A stretch of 64,000 bases of DNA from positions 81,634 to 145,633 of the forward strand of contig JAZSMT010000010.1 of NCBI GenBank assembly GCA_045536025.1, given 5' to 3'. Position numbers and translations under genes: made by a program. Of the stretch, positions 9,034 through 17,068 are shown in pieces. Within the stretch, counting starts at the first letter, position 1, and every line of letters begins with the position of its first letter. This stretch comes from HGM11412 sp045536025 (GTDB lineage: Bacteria; Bacillota; Clostridia; Christensenellales; Borkfalkiaceae). Below the pieces are notes generated by a model. That model saw nothing but the letters and a program-made list of their open reading frames with translations. It was not told the origin of the DNA and made no database searches.

Positions 9034-10356
9034 ATGGAAAAAATTATTGAATTTTTCAACAATCTCAAAGAACAAGCAGTTAGTTTGTACAATAACACGT
9101 TAGTGCCTTTATGGCCACTAGAAGAGAAGGTTCCCCTTTGGTGGGTTCTCGCAGGTATTGGCGGTATTTTACTTCTCGTTATTATAATACGTATCGCAAC
9201 TGCTAAAAGAAGAAAGAAGAGGAACGTTAATTTCTACTTCCAAGGTGGGCTTTACAAAACCGTTAAGGCTAAATATAAAAAAGCTATTAAGTTCCCCGAA
9301 CCTCCCGTTAAAGAGGGTTACACTTTCGTTAACTGGTGTGTTGATAGGACTTTGAAAACTCCTTACGAAAAGGCTTTTCTTGACCGCATGAGAGATTTAA
9401 ATCTTCACGCTCGTTACGAAAAGGAGGTTGTTGCTCCTCCCGTTGCTTACGCTGGTCCGTATAACGCTCCTTATAGCACTATGCAACCTACCACGGCTGT
9501 GCCGATGGCAAGCACAGCGCCCGCAGGTGCGGTTACCCCCGTCGTTTCAGGCGAATACGGCCCCGTAATGGAAAATCAAGAATTGATACCCTACGGACCT
9601 TCTTATTACTACGATGAAATTAGATACGCTATGCTCAGCTATGAAAGAGCTATGCAGTTCAAAAAACTCGGAGTTTTAAGAAAGCAAATAGTTGCTGAAA
9701 TGTTTGAAAAAGACGGTGTTATCAACCTTTACTTAAAGCTTGACCCTGAATATATGCAAGAAAAGGGCTACAAAGTAGAGCGCTATGAAGAAGAAATGTT
9801 CTCTATCGTTCCCTGTAAAAAAGTTGTTAACAGCAAGGAAGATTTAGAAGAGGCGTTAAAGCTCGTTAAAGAGACCATGACGGTTAACAACATGGTAAAA
9901 AGCGGTATAACGTTTGCACAAAAACCTGCAAGCACGCAAGAGGCGAGAGAAAGCGGTTTTGCCTTCTTCGTTAAAAATGAAACCGTTGCAACGAGTATAG
10001 ACGACTACTATAGGCTTTTAAGAGCTATAGTTCTTAGCTATCATAAACCCGACAACGTTAAGACGCCTGACAGCTTTAAGAATAAGATGATTCTTAGAAT
10101 TTATAAAAAAGGCGAAACGCTTAAAGTGTTCTTGGCGCTTGATCCCGTTGAAGAGGGACTTGCCGTTGATAGCAGTTATTCGGATGCTCCTGCACTTATC
10201 GAAGTTAAAACGGCTGAAGACTGTGTTAAGGCTAACGAGTTTATCGATAAAGTTATGTACCGCCACGGTATGGTAAGAAAGCCCGAAAGAGCTACCGTAT
10301 CCCTTGACGACACTATCGAAAAGAACTGCGGTTTCGGTTATAGAATCAAAAATTAA
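9034..10356 (+). CDS. Unrecognised single-helix membrane protein with InlB-like repeat motif
   Basis: A 440-residue protein with one membrane helix (about residues 37-54) followed at once by RRKKR, which places the rest in the cytoplasm. Next comes a short stretch, FPEPPVKEGYTFVNWCVD, that resembles one Listeria-Bacteroides (InlB B) repeat, normally found outside cells. After a Pro/Ala-rich linker there are two related domains (about 195-290 and 325-425), each with LYLKLDP or VFLALDP followed by an acidic helix. AAGGTG precedes ATG 9034, only 46 bases after the preceding gene, so an operon is likely. Function unknown. Confidence 0.65.
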   Translation: MEKIIEFFNNLKEQAVSLYNNTLVPLWPLEEKVPLWWVLAGIGGILLLVIIIRIATAKRRKKRNVNFYFQGGLYKTVKAKYKKAIKFPEPPVKEGYTFVNWCVDRTLKTPYEKAFLDRMRDLNLHARYEKEVVAPPVAYAGPYNAPYSTMQPTTAVPMASTAPAGAVTPVVSGEYGPVMENQELIPYGPSYYYDEIRYAMLSYERAMQFKKLGVLRKQIVAEMFEKDGVINLYLKLDPEYMQEKGYKVERYEEEMFSIVPCKKVVNSKEDLEEALKLVKETMTVNNMVKSGITFAQKPASTQEARESGFAFFVKNETVATSIDDYYRLLRAIVLSYHKPDNVKTPDSFKNKMILRIYKKGETLKVFLALDPVEEGLAVDSSYSDAPALIEVKTAEDCVKANEFIDKVMYRHGMVRKPERATVSLDDTIEKNCGFGYRIKN

Positions 10357-10362
10357 CTAAAG

Positions 10363-10396
10363 AAAAGGCGTAAAGCGTAGATGCTTTGCGTCTTTT
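10363..10396 (+). terminator. Possible weak terminator before greA
   Basis: Imperfect hairpin of AAAGGCGTAAAGCG and TGCTTTGCGTCTTT with G-U pairs and a short T run. It may only partly separate the membrane-protein pair from greA. Confidence 0.5.
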
Positions 10397-10431
10397 GAAA
10401 GTTATGTAGCAAAATAAAAGGAAGTAAAAAA

Positions 10432-10902
10432 ATGGAAAAAATTATTCTTACCGCTGAAGGTAAAAAGGAACTTGAACAAAGACTTAACGTTCTTAAAAAC
10501 GAGCTTATTCCGCAAGTAGTTCAAAGAATTAAAGTTGCGAGAGAGCAGGGTGACTTATCTGAAAACGCCGAGTATACTTCGGCAAGAGAAGAGCAAGGCA
10601 AGTTAGAGGGCGAAAAGCACGATATTGAAACCAAGCTTAAATACGGCGAAGTTATTACTGCAACCGCTAAAAAGGACGTTATTGAGGTAGGCACTAAGCT
10701 TAAATATCTTGATATTGAAGAAAACGAAGAATACGTGTTTACTATCGTAGGCACGGCTGAAGCTGACCTTACCAAAGGTAAAATATCTAACGAATCTCCA
10801 CTTGGAAAAGTATTGATGGGTAAAAAGGTTGGTGACGTTTGTGTTGTAAACGCGCCCAAGGGTGGCAACTACGAAATTAAAGTTTTAGATATTTTAGACT
10901 AA
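10432..10902 (+). CDS. greA: Transcription elongation factor GreA
   Basis: Binds in the secondary channel of RNA polymerase and stimulates cleavage of backtracked transcripts. The 156 residues are the usual length. The N-terminal coiled coil carries the acidic tip (GDLSENAEYTSAREEQ), and the C-terminal globular domain is present (ISNESPLGKVLMGKKVGD). AGGAAG precedes ATG 10432. It is followed after one base by the membrane-anchored unknown gene, heading the run that leads into tmk and holB. Confidence 0.96.
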   Translation: MEKIILTAEGKKELEQRLNVLKNELIPQVVQRIKVAREQGDLSENAEYTSAREEQGKLEGEKHDIETKLKYGEVITATAKKDVIEVGTKLKYLDIEENEEYVFTIVGTAEADLTKGKISNESPLGKVLMGKKVGDVCVVNAPKGGNYEIKVLDILD

Positions 10903-10903
10903 G

Positions 10904-11818
10904 ATGGTAAACAAGATAACTAAAAAAAGGCTTAAAAACGTCATAGTGTACGACGGTATTAAAATAGTGGCTTTATCAGCTTTACTATGCCTAATTTTGA
11001 TACTCGTTTTTAATGCTTTTTCCAAAAAACCGTCTAGTGGGCAAGACTTCAAACTAATTATAGACGAAGACTTATACACGGGCGACGATATGAGTGGTTT
11101 TTTTGGCGAGTTATTTGAAAACGGCGTTACAAACGGTGGTTTTTCATACGAGAGTTTAGAGGGTGAAACGATATATTTAAGAAGTAATGATGAGAGCCCT
11201 AAAAACTACGTTTTGAATTCTGTTTACGTCGAACTGTCACAAGACGACGTTTGTGTTTTAACTGAAGAGATATATCAGCAATATATCACGCAAAGTAACG
11301 CGGTCGATTTAATAAAGTATATTAGCGATGCAAAAGCTTTTTTAATAAACGAGGGGCTTTGCAATGAAAGTGGTGAGTTTAGCGTAAGCGCGGTGAACGC
11401 ATACTTTGATAGAACTCGTTCAAAAGACAATAGATTTAAAACTGCACAGCAAATTAAAAAAGGCAAAGAGGACGAGTTTGAGAGGATAAAAGCAATTTGG
11501 AATAACGCTACCGCCCTCGAGGCTTGTTTTACAGCTCATCCCGAACTTTTAGACGAGAGGTCGTACGAACTTGGTGGATATACCATAACGGGCAAGTTTG
11601 CTCTTAAAATCGAGGCACTTAATGGTAAAAACGATAGGTACGTTGAAAATCTATTCAAGCGTTCCTACACGAACGAAGAGGGAGAAAGCGTTTACACGAC
11701 GAAAGGTATTTACGTTGCTTTTGGCAACAATCTTGATGCCGACGGCGACTTATTTTACGAAAAATTAGCGTTTTTATACACTCTTATTAACACGTACAGT
11801 ACGTATATTAACATATGA
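10904..11818 (+). CDS. Unrecognised membrane-anchored protein between greA and tmk
   Basis: A 304-residue protein with a basic N-terminus and one membrane helix (about residues 18-37, VIVYDGIKIVALSALLCLIL), followed by a soluble, mostly acidic domain predicted to be outside the cell. I recognise no motif. It starts one base after the greA stop and overlaps tmk by four bases, so it belongs to the operon. It occupies the general area where tmk neighbours differ among Firmicutes, but it resembles neither YaaQ nor YaaR. Confidence 0.7.
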   Translation: MVNKITKKRLKNVIVYDGIKIVALSALLCLILILVFNAFSKKPSSGQDFKLIIDEDLYTGDDMSGFFGELFENGVTNGGFSYESLEGETIYLRSNDESPKNYVLNSVYVELSQDDVCVLTEEIYQQYITQSNAVDLIKYISDAKAFLINEGLCNESGEFSVSAVNAYFDRTRSKDNRFKTAQQIKKGKEDEFERIKAIWNNATALEACFTAHPELLDERSYELGGYTITGKFALKIEALNGKNDRYVENLFKRSYTNEEGESVYTTKGIYVAFGNNLDADGDLFYEKLAFLYTLINTYSTYINI

Positions 11819-12426
11819 AAGGTTTATTTATAACGTTTGAGGGTTGCGAGGGTAGTGGCAAGTCCACGCAAATAGAACTTTATCGCAAATACCTCGAAGA
11901 AAAAAACATTGAATATTTATTCGTAAGAGAACCGGGCGGAACGGAGATATCCGAAAAAATCCGCGCGATTATTTTAGACGTGAAAAACAGCGAGATGTCA
12001 GATGAGGCTGAAGCTTTGTTATACGCTTCCGCCAGAGCTCAACTAATTCGCGAAAAAATCTTGCCTTCATTAAATGCTGGCAAGCTAGTTTTATGCGATA
12101 GATACATTGACTCTTCTTTTGCATACCAAGCGTATGCTAGGGGCTTAGGTATGGAATTTATATCCAAGATAAACTCCTATGCAATTGATAATTGTATGCC
12201 CGATAAAACGGTGTTTTTAAACATTTCTTCAAAGCAGGCGTTTGAGAGAAAGGGCGGTGCGGATAAGGACGATAGGCTTGAGCTTTCCGGCGAAGATTTT
12301 CATCAAAAGGTTTTTGACGGGTATATCGAGCTTTCTAAAATTTACTCTGACAGGTTTATACTTATAGACTGCTTAGGTAAAAAAGAGCAAACTCATAAAA
12401 ATATTATCAAGGCATTAGGTATTTAA
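11815..12426 (+). CDS. tmk: Thymidylate kinase
   Basis: Phosphorylates dTMP to dTDP for DNA synthesis. The 203 residues include the P-loop FEGCEGSGKST (near residues 8-18), the dTMP-binding REPGGTEISE, and the DRYIDSSFAYQAYARGLG signature. It overlaps the upstream gene by four bases and the next gene by one, a sign of tight translational coupling. The tmk-holB-ricT order is the usual Firmicutes one. Confidence 0.96.
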   Translation: MKGLFITFEGCEGSGKSTQIELYRKYLEEKNIEYLFVREPGGTEISEKIRAIILDVKNSEMSDEAEALLYASARAQLIREKILPSLNAGKLVLCDRYIDSSFAYQAYARGLGMEFISKINSYAIDNCMPDKTVFLNISSKQAFERKGGADKDDRLELSGEDFHQKVFDGYIELSKIYSDRFILIDCLGKKEQTHKNIIKALGI

Positions 12427-13379
12427 TGGACGGTTTTTCACTACTCAAAAACACAAACGCTTATAAAATATTTAGCGGGGATAAAAAAAATGGCACTTTA
12501 TCGCACGCGTGTTTAATCGTGTGTGAGGATAAGCTTTTTTTAGAAAATTACCTTAAAGTTTTTGCAAAGGCGTTGATGTGTAACGAGGAAGAGCCGTGTA
12601 ATAAATGTAGGCCGTGCACGCTTATTGATAAAAAGAGTTTTACAGACGTTGTTTTTTACCCCAAAGGTAAAAAAATCGTAGTATCAGACGTTGACGATTT
12701 GATTGAAAAAAGCTATTATAAACCGCTTGAAAGTGACAAAAAGGTGTTTGTATTAACAGACGTTTCCGAAATGACTGTTCAGGCGCAAAACAAGCTTTTA
12801 AAAACGCTTGAAGAACCGCCTAAAAACACCTATATACTCTTGGGCGCAACCAAAGTGTATTCACTTTTACCAACCGTTTTATCGCGGTGTAAAAGGTTAG
12901 ATATAAAGCCTTATAACCAAGTTGAGTTATATTCCTATCTTGCGACTATAAACGGCGATAGCGACCGATTAAAGTCAGCAGTAAGGTTATCTGGCGGTAA
13001 GCTTGGCGAGGCGTTAAACCGCTACGAAACGGGCGAGGGAACGCGTGCTGAAGAGCTTGCCATAAACGCTCTTATAAATCTTAATTCTAGCTCTGAAATA
13101 GCCGAGTTTTCGGCGAAAATAACTAAGGAAACGCTCCATGATTTTATATCCTCGCTTGCAAGCCTAGTAAGCTCTGCGCTTGGCGTGGCGCTTAATAACA
13201 AAGCTGAAAGCGAGAGCGTTCAAAAAATAACTAAAAGCGTTAGCGTAGGCGCGCTTATACATATATCCGACAAAATACGAATAGCTGAAAAAGCCGTATA
13301 TTATAACGGCAATTTAACCGCGGTTTTAGACGGGCTTTTATTCGGCATCGTGGAGGGAAAATTTAAATGGTCAAAATAG
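12426..13379 (+). CDS. holB: DNA polymerase III delta' subunit
   Basis: Clamp-loader subunit. The 317 residues show the zinc module CNEEEPCNKCRPC near the N-terminus, the conserved QAQNKLLKTLEEPP and the LPTVLSRCKRL (SRC) motif. There is no Walker A lysine motif, as expected for delta'. It overlaps tmk by one base and ricT by 13 bases. A second SRC-motif protein in the window (DnaX) carries the ATPase motifs, so the two are not confused. Confidence 0.92.
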   Translation: MDGFSLLKNTNAYKIFSGDKKNGTLSHACLIVCEDKLFLENYLKVFAKALMCNEEEPCNKCRPCTLIDKKSFTDVVFYPKGKKIVVSDVDDLIEKSYYKPLESDKKVFVLTDVSEMTVQAQNKLLKTLEEPPKNTYILLGATKVYSLLPTVLSRCKRLDIKPYNQVELYSYLATINGDSDRLKSAVRLSGGKLGEALNRYETGEGTRAEELAINALINLNSSSEIAEFSAKITKETLHDFISSLASLVSSALGVALNNKAESESVQKITKSVSVGALIHISDKIRIAEKAVYYNGNLTAVLDGLLFGIVEGKFKWSK

Positions 13380-14227
13380 TGGGTGTAAAATTTAATCACT
13401 CGTGTAAAATATATTACTTCGATCCTAAAAATGAAAGTTATAAGGAGGGCGAGGGGGTTATAGTAGATACGGCGCGCGGTACGGAATACGGCGTTGTTGC
13501 GGTTGCCCCGAAAGAGGTTGAAGAAAGCGAAATAGTATCCCCTTTAAAGCCTATAACTAGGCGCGCAACTAAAAAGGACGCGCAACGGGTAGAAGAAAAT
13601 GAAAAAAAGATACCGTCTATTATCGAAACGGCTAAAAAAGAAGTTGAAAAGTGCGGGCTTGAAATGAAAATAACGGGCGCTGAATTCCCGTTTGACAATT
13701 CTAAAATTATAATTTATTTTACCGCACCTGCAAGAATAGATTTTAGAGATTTGGTAAAAAATTTAGCCACCGCTCTTCATCATAGGATAGACCTTCGCCA
13801 AATAGGCAGTCGTGATGAGGCAAAGCTACTTGGCGGTATTGCGCCTTGCGGTAGAGTATGTTGTTGTAACAGCTTTTTACCCGACTTTAAAACGGTAACT
13901 ATAAAAATGGCTAAAAACCAAGGTTTATCGCTTAATCCGTCTAAAATTAGCGGTCTTTGCGGTAGGCTTATGTGTTGCTTAGAATATGAAAACGAGCCAT
14001 ACGCTGATGCGTATAAAAAGATGCCTAAAGTTGGAAGTGAAGTTCAAACGCCCGATGGCAAGGCTACGGTAATATCTAATAATATGCTCAAAATGCTCGT
14101 TAAAACTAAAACCACTATGAAAGACGGTACGGTAACTTATAAAGACTACGAGCTTAGCGAAATCAAGTTTAAAAACAATAAAATCAAAGAACCTGACGAC
14201 GAACACGTAGAAGAGGATAACACTTAA
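13367..14227 (+). CDS. ricT: PSP1-domain protein RicT (YaaT)
   Basis: Homologue of Bacillus RicT/YaaT, part of the RicAFT complex that binds iron-sulfur clusters and guides RNase Y-dependent mRNA maturation. The 286-residue protein has the PSP1 core and seven cysteines in the expected places (161, 165-167, 198, 203, 204; CGRVCCC and LCGRLMCC). It overlaps holB. In Bacillus, yabA normally follows; here a ferredoxin gene does. RicA and RicF homologues are not in the window. Confidence 0.9.
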   Translation: MVKIVGVKFNHSCKIYYFDPKNESYKEGEGVIVDTARGTEYGVVAVAPKEVEESEIVSPLKPITRRATKKDAQRVEENEKKIPSIIETAKKEVEKCGLEMKITGAEFPFDNSKIIIYFTAPARIDFRDLVKNLATALHHRIDLRQIGSRDEAKLLGGIAPCGRVCCCNSFLPDFKTVTIKMAKNQGLSLNPSKISGLCGRLMCCLEYENEPYADAYKKMPKVGSEVQTPDGKATVISNNMLKMLVKTKTTMKDGTVTYKDYELSEIKFKNNKIKEPDDEHVEEDNT

Positions 14228-14251
14228 ATTTTTACAAATTGAATAAAATAC

Positions 14252-14280
14252 TGTACAAAAGTAAAAGTTTGTGGTATTAT
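14252..14280 (+). promoter_or_regulatory. Possible promoter of the ferredoxin gene
   Basis: TGTACA at 14252-14257 and TATTAT at 14275-14280, spacer 17. The -35 is weak. Confidence 0.45.
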
Positions 14281-14321
14281 AAGATAAAAAAACGGCAATA
14301 GCCGATTATAAGGAGAATATT

Positions 14322-14492
14322 ATGGCATACGTTATTAATGACAGTTGTATTTCTTGCGGTGCTTGCGCTGAAGCTTGTCCCGTTCAAGCAATTAGCGAGG
14401 GCGAAGCGTTATACGTTATCGATAAAGAAACTTGTATTTCTTGCGGTGCTTGCGCGGATACTTGCCCCGTAGGCGCACCTGAAGAAGAATAA
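14322..14492 (+). CDS. Small 2[4Fe-4S] ferredoxin
   Basis: A 56-residue electron carrier of the clostridial type with two CxxCxxCxxxCP motifs: Cys9, 12, 15, 19 and Cys38, 41, 44, 48. Each begins CISCGAC. AAGGAG lies upstream of ATG 14322. It has its own probable promoter and a strong terminator, so it is an independent unit set inside an otherwise conserved information-processing cluster. Its redox partners cannot be read from sequence. Confidence 0.95.
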   Translation: MAYVINDSCISCGACAEACPVQAISEGEALYVIDKETCISCGACADTCPVGAPEEE

Positions 14493-14496
14493 AATT

Positions 14497-14521
14497 AGTG
14501 GCGAGCATCGCCACTTTTTTT
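14497..14521 (+). terminator. Intrinsic terminator after the ferredoxin gene
   Basis: AGTGGCGA and TCGCCACT arms around GCA, then seven T. Confidence 0.9.
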
Positions 14522-14557
14522 ATACGACTTTGTTTTAATTCATTAAGGAGACGCGCT

Positions 14558-15232
14558 ATGCTTGTACTTGACGATTTGCTTATCGACGGGCTTAAAATAT
14601 ATCAAGACGACAGTTTGTACCGCTTTACGAGCGACGCGGTAATACTTTCAAAGTTTGCATCTTTTAAAAAAGGTGACGTGGTTGCCGATTTTTGTAGTGG
14701 CTCTGGAATAGTTGGGCTTCATTATTATGCTATTAATAAAGAGGTAAAATCGGTTGACCTTATAGAAATTCAAAAAGAGCTTGCAGATTTATCTCAAAAA
14801 ACTATTGAATATAACGAACTGCTTTCTAAGTTTACCGTAATAAACAAGCCGATACAACAATTAAATAGTGATTATAACGGGAAATACAGTTTAATTCTTT
14901 GCAATCCCCCTTATAAAAAAGCGGGTAGCGGAGAGCCTAATTCCGATTTAAAAATTGCTATGTGTAGGCACGAAATTACAGTAACGCAGGAAGAAATAGT
15001 TGAAATTTCAGCTAAAAAACTCAAGCACGGCGGTAGGCTTTGTATGTGCCAGCGCACCGAAAGGTTAGTTGACTTGATTTGTAAAATGGTAAGCGTTGGG
15101 CTTAGCCCCACTCGTATTCAAATGGTGGTAACTAAGTCTAGCGGTGCGCCATATTTGTTTTTGATTGAGGCGGTTAAAGGGGTAAAGCCTCAACTTAAAA
15201 TTTTACCCGAATTTGTAAACGAAGGTGTATAA
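14558..15232 (+). CDS. tRNA1(Val) A37 N6-methyltransferase-like protein (YabB/TrmN6)
   Basis: A 224-residue SAM-dependent methyltransferase. The SAM-binding motif is VVADFCSGSGIVGL and the catalytic NPPY motif is CNPPYKKAGSG, as in TrmN6/YabB enzymes that modify adenine in tRNA. ATG 14558 with AAGGAG upstream is chosen; a longer frame from 14498 would run back through the ferredoxin terminator and has no ribosome site. It overlaps rsmI by one base, the same pairing as yabB and rsmI (yabC) in Bacillus. Confidence 0.85.
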   Translation: MLVLDDLLIDGLKIYQDDSLYRFTSDAVILSKFASFKKGDVVADFCSGSGIVGLHYYAINKEVKSVDLIEIQKELADLSQKTIEYNELLSKFTVINKPIQQLNSDYNGKYSLILCNPPYKKAGSGEPNSDLKIAMCRHEITVTQEEIVEISAKKLKHGGRLCMCQRTERLVDLICKMVSVGLSPTRIQMVVTKSSGAPYLFLIEAVKGVKPQLKILPEFVNEGV

Positions 15233-16029
15233 TGGTATATTTCGTATCAACGCCGATAGGCAATTTAAAAGATATAAGTTATCGCGCGGTAGAAACGCTT
15301 AAAGAAGTTGACGTTATCGCGTGTGAGGATACCCGTCACTCAATAAAACTGCTAGAACATTACGGTATTAAAAAACCGCTTATATCCTATCATAAATACA
15401 ACGAAAAAGAACGCTTAGACGAAATTTACGATATGATAATTAGCGGAAAAAGTATTGCCGTAATTTCAGACGCTGGAACTCCCGTAATTTCAGACCCCGG
15501 CAACACATTAACGTCGTTTTTAAGGGAAAAAGGCGTGGATTTTACGGTAATTCCCGGAGCTACTGCGTTTGCGCCCGCACTCTTACTATCGGGGCTTTCA
15601 GCTTTTAATTTTACCTTTATAGGCTTTTTGCCTGAAAAGTTAAAAGATAAAGACAGATTGCTTAAAGATTATAATGAAGCAAAAAGCACGCTTATATTTT
15701 ATTCTGCCCCGCACGACGTAAATAAGGATTTAGCTTATCTTTACTCAAAACTTGGCGATAGAAAGGTTGCCGTAGTTAAAGAAATTACCAAAATTCACGA
15801 AACTACTTACTCGGGTTATCTTGGTAGTTTGCAGATTGAAAACCCTAAAGGCGAGTTTGTAATAGTGGTTGAGGGTTGTACGGAAAAAAAGCAGTTTGAA
15901 ATGACTGAAAAAGAGCATATAGACTTATTTTTAAGCCAAGGTTTTAGCAAAAAAGAGGCTATTAAAAAGGTGGCTGAAGAACGCAACGTTCCAAAAAATT
16001 CGCTGTATAAATACACCATAGAAAATTAA
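15232..16029 (+). CDS. rsmI: 16S rRNA 2'-O-ribose C1402 methyltransferase RsmI
   Basis: Methylates C1402 in the ribosomal decoding centre. The 265 residues carry the family motifs FVSTPIGNLKDISYRA, ACEDTRHS and VISDAGTPVISDPG at the expected spacing. It overlaps trmN6 by one base and is the last gene of the plus-strand run before a bidirectional terminator. Confidence 0.95.
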   Translation: MVYFVSTPIGNLKDISYRAVETLKEVDVIACEDTRHSIKLLEHYGIKKPLISYHKYNEKERLDEIYDMIISGKSIAVISDAGTPVISDPGNTLTSFLREKGVDFTVIPGATAFAPALLLSGLSAFNFTFIGFLPEKLKDKDRLLKDYNEAKSTLIFYSAPHDVNKDLAYLYSKLGDRKVAVVKEITKIHETTYSGYLGSLQIENPKGEFVIVVEGCTEKKQFEMTEKEHIDLFLSQGFSKKEAIKKVAEERNVPKNSLYKYTIEN

Positions 16030-16054
16030 AAGAGGGGGTTACCCCTCTTTTTTT
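16029..16054. terminator. Bidirectional terminator between convergent genes
   Basis: GAGGGG and CCCCTC arms around GTTA, with an A run before and a T run after. Serves rsmI (plus) and the zinc-ribbon gene (minus). Confidence 0.85.
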
Positions 16055-17018
16055 AAATGAATTTACTAAGTGTTTTATTGTTTTTTATAAAATCAAAAGC
16101 TTTGTCGCTTTCAACTAAAATTTCTACCGTTTCATATAGCACCGCCTCTACGTGAGAAAGTGATTCGCCATTGAGTACGCCCACCGCAAATTTCTCAAGT
16201 ATCTTTGAAAGATTGAGTTTGTTTTTAGGGGTAAGCTCAAAACCGTTTAAATTATCGTATACGTCAAGAACGGCGTTATAAAAACTCACCCTTTTAGCGG
16301 TTGAGTGCGATATGGCAAACAGCATAAACGCTACCATAAACGCAGCCGCCATTGAAATGGATAGGTAAACGTTGTTAAATATAAGCGACAATATAAGTAG
16401 GACGATAAAGCACGCGCCTATTGCTATCGTGAGAGGAATTAATATTTTTAGCGACTTTTCCCGAGAAAAATGCTTGGGAATACCGTCTTTTAAAAGAGCC
16501 TCTACCTTTTTAAGCTTGCTGTCAGCCTCTTGGTTTTCATACTCGTTAAGTTCTTCTTTCGGAAGGTTTCTCTTTTTGTGATAAGGGCTGTAGATTTTTC
16601 TAATATTTTCTTTTTCTATCGTAGTTGAAAGTTCTATCGCCTTTTTAAGGTCTGAAAAATGTGACGTTTCTTCAAAATCGGTAAAATTTTTAGTTTTAGC
16701 GTAAACGCGCATTAGATAAACGCGCCCGTCCGTCGTTGAAAGTTCAAGTGCAATATCGGTCGTTGCAAGCGCGCTATCAAACTCGCCGTTATCTATAAGC
16801 CATTGACACTCGTCAAGAAGCCCGTTAAGTTTTAAATATTTTTCGCCTTCTGCAATCTTTTGATTGTTGTTTTCAATCTTTTTTAGCGACTGATAATACT
16901 TAACTGCTTGGTTGGTATTAATCTCTTTACCGCAAGAGGGGCAAACCGTTATTAAATTTTGAGTTTCGCCCTCAAACTCGTGCAAGCACTCGGGGCATTT
17001 CATTTTAAGTTCAGTCAT
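16053..17018 (-). CDS. Zinc-ribbon membrane protein, function unknown
   Basis: A 321-residue protein that starts with a zinc ribbon (CPEC at about residue 8 and CPSC at about 27), followed by a helical, TPR-like stretch (about 60-160) and two adjacent membrane helices (about 205-250), then a soluble C-terminal helical domain. AAAGG lies 5 bases before ATG 17018. It lies 50 bases downstream of guaA, behind a hairpin, so cotranscription is uncertain. I cannot assign a function. Confidence 0.65.
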   Translation of the reverse strand: MTELKMKCPECLHEFEGETQNLITVCPSCGKEINTNQAVKYYQSLKKIENNNQKIAEGEKYLKLNGLLDECQWLIDNGEFDSALATTDIALELSTTDGRVYLMRVYAKTKNFTDFEETSHFSDLKKAIELSTTIEKENIRKIYSPYHKKRNLPKEELNEYENQEADSKLKKVEALLKDGIPKHFSREKSLKILIPLTIAIGACFIVLLILSLIFNNVYLSISMAAAFMVAFMLFAISHSTAKRVSFYNAVLDVYDNLNGFELTPKNKLNLSKILEKFAVGVLNGESLSHVEAVLYETVEILVESDKAFDFIKNNKTLSKFI

Positions 17019-17036
17019 AATAACCTTTATAAATTA

Positions 17037-17059
17037 GAGCGTTTCATTTCGAAACGCTC
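17037..17059 (-). terminator. Hairpin after guaA
   Basis: GAGCGTTTC and GAAACGCTC, nine perfect pairs with a five-base loop. In the minus (guaA) direction the T tract is poor, so termination may be partial. Confidence 0.5.
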
Positions 17060-17068
17060 GTTTTTATC

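Noticed and set aside
14498..14557. Extended N-terminus of the trmN6 product
   Set aside because: The extra codons run through the ferredoxin terminator and lack a ribosome site; ATG 14558 has AAGGAG.
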